Source: JBDHZK01 sp039811865 (lineage in GTDB: Bacteria; Actinomycetota; Actinomycetes; Propionibacteriales; Propionibacteriaceae). Taken from it: a stretch of 5,225 nt of DNA. Below the pieces are notes generated by a model. That model ran no database searches. It saw only the letters and a program-made list of their open reading frames with translations, and was not told the DNA's origin. The stretch's first letter is position 1. Every line of letters starts with the position of its first letter. A program made the position numbers and the translations under genes. Shown here piece after piece: positions 4,491 to 5,225 of this stretch. The DNA lies in NCBI GenBank assembly GCA_039811865.1, contig JBDHZK010000161.1, positions 1 to 5,225 of the forward strand. The letters are read 5' to 3'.

Positions 4491-5225
4491 GTGAGAGCGG
4501 CGGGGGCCCTCCCGGTTTCGGCTGGACCGGTCCCCCGGCCGAGCGCTCGGGCGCGCCGGTTCAGCGTTGGTGTTGGCCGAGCCGCTTTCGACGCCGCTTG
4601 GGTGGTGCCGCTCGATCCCGAGCCGGGGCTGATCGTCCTCTACCCCGGCTACAACGTGCCGCTGACCGACTGGGAGCTCACGAAGGCCGCGCTCCTGGCC
4701 GACGCCTGGGGCCGCCCGCTGATCGAGGTGGAGTTGCCTGGTATGAGCCGCCACGGCGGCCCGTTGGACGCCGGCGCGCGCCTGGAGATGCAGCGCGCAG
4801 GGGTCGGGCGCTTCGCCGACCTGACGAACGCCCGGATCGCTGCGGCCCTGGAGGTCGTGGGCGCCTCCGGCTGCGGGCCGGTCGTCGCCGCCGGCTACTC
4901 CACCGGTGCCAGCGTCGCGGCCCAGTCGCTTCCATGGCTGGCGGTCCGGTTCGGCGGCCTCGACGGTGTCGTCCTGATCGAGCCGGTGGGCATCCTGCCT
5001 CGTCCGGTGCCGGTGATGTTTTGGCACAACGTGCTCGATTGGCGGCGCCGCCTGGCCGAGATCGGTCGCAACGAGGCCACCACTTGGGCGCTCGGACAGT
5101 ACCTGGCCCCGGAGACCCGGGCGGGCGTCCGCATCGCCGCGCTGGACTCGCTCGTCGTCGCCTTCACGCTCAGCGCCGAGACCATCCCGGACGCGGTGCT
5201 GTCGGCGGCCGTCCGCACCGACCTG
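4491..5225 (+). CDS. Alpha/beta-hydrolase-like protein, 3' end beyond window; start uncertain
   Basis: An open frame without an early ATG runs from GTG 4491 to the window end (245 codons, no stop). Counting from that GTG, a hydrophobic strand with a sharp turn (GLIVLYPGYNV, 46-56) precedes LIEVELPGMSRHGG (77-90), like the LPG-G-S strand of alpha/beta hydrolases. VVAAGYSTGASVAAQ (131-145) is a G-x-S-x-G nucleophile elbow with Ser137 (bases 4899-4901), and GVVLIEPVG (159-167) is the next strand. The catalytic acid and His would lie downstream. The canonical H-G oxyanion motif is replaced by Y-P-G-Y. Codons before about 4602 use A/T third positions far more often, and the Ala/Arg/Pro-rich first 35 residues look unlike a domain, so GTG 4602 or 4605 may be the true start; none has a good ribosome site. 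It follows ppgK on the same strand by one base at the longest extent. Substrate is unknown; an esterase, lipase or peptidase is possible. Confidence 0.68.
   Translation, partial: MRAAGALPVSAGPVPRPSARARRFSVGVGRAAFDAAWVVPLDPEPGLIVLYPGYNVPLTDWELTKAALLADAWGRPLIEVELPGMSRHGGPLDAGARLEMQRAGVGRFADLTNARIAAALEVVGASGCGPVVAAGYSTGASVAAQSLPWLAVRFGGLDGVVLIEPVGILPRPVPVMFWHNVLDWRRRLAEIGRNEATTWALGQYLAPETRAGVRIAALDSLVVAFTLSAETIPDAVLSAAVRTDL
4501..4537 (+). other. GC-rich two-part hairpin just after ppgK
   Basis: An outer stem CGGGGG/CCCCCG (4501-4506 with 4532-4537) encloses an inner stem CCGGT/ACCGG (4512-4516 with 4526-4530), with a five-base bulge on the left, one base on the right and a nine-base loop. It begins 12 bases after the ppgK stop. 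There is no T-tract, so it is not a standard intrinsic terminator. It could be an RNA 3'-end stabiliser, a weak terminator, or simply coding sequence if the next gene starts at 4491. Confidence 0.35.

Noticed and set aside
4501..4537. Hairpin after ppgK as a standard intrinsic terminator.
   Set aside because: There is no run of T residues downstream, the stem is interrupted by a five-base bulge, and it may lie within coding sequence; it is listed only as a hairpin.
4425..5027. Minus-strand 200-codon open frame over the end of ppgK and the hydrolase-like gene.
   Set aside because: The plus strand shows G/C-rich third codon positions and a nucleophile elbow in good context, while the minus-strand product is His/Arg/Gln-rich with no domain signature.

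Overview
The window is GC-rich, with strong G/C preference at third codon positions, tight gene packing, and promoters of the TAnnnT type placed so close to start codons that transcripts should be nearly or fully leaderless. Together with a polyphosphate glucokinase of the actinobacterial type and a DUF1707 protein, this points to a high-GC actinomycete (Actinomycetota). I cannot name the genus from sequence alone; a member of the Propionibacteriales or Micrococcales would fit.

The left half (29-2675, all plus strand) looks like an envelope-associated cluster. A DUF1707 protein with a LiaF-like, FGG-repeat C-terminal half comes first. It is followed, after 35 bases and a separate promoter, by two overlapping genes (ATGA) for membrane proteins with bacterial PH (bPH2/DUF304) domains. 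The first is a small YdbS-like protein with one PH domain. The second is a YdbT-like protein with four predicted membrane segments and three PH-like domains. The pair very likely acts as one membrane complex.

The right half concerns hexose metabolism. galE (UDP-glucose 4-epimerase, minus strand, 3669-2707) ends convergently with the YdbT-like gene, 31 bases apart. It is transcribed divergently from ppgK (polyphosphate glucokinase, plus strand, 3722-4489) across a 52-base gap that must hold two back-to-back promoters. PpgK makes glucose 6-phosphate using polyphosphate, and GalE links UDP-glucose and UDP-galactose for cell-wall glycans or galactose use. Directly downstream of ppgK an open frame without an ATG start runs off the window end and encodes an alpha/beta-hydrolase-like protein with a G-Y-S-T-G nucleophile elbow.

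I see no RNA genes, CRISPR array, insertion sequence or phage material. The genes are mostly recognisable families. The most notable pattern is regulatory: three genes share the same TAGnnT-N6-ATG start architecture. I found no clear evidence of a previously undescribed system.
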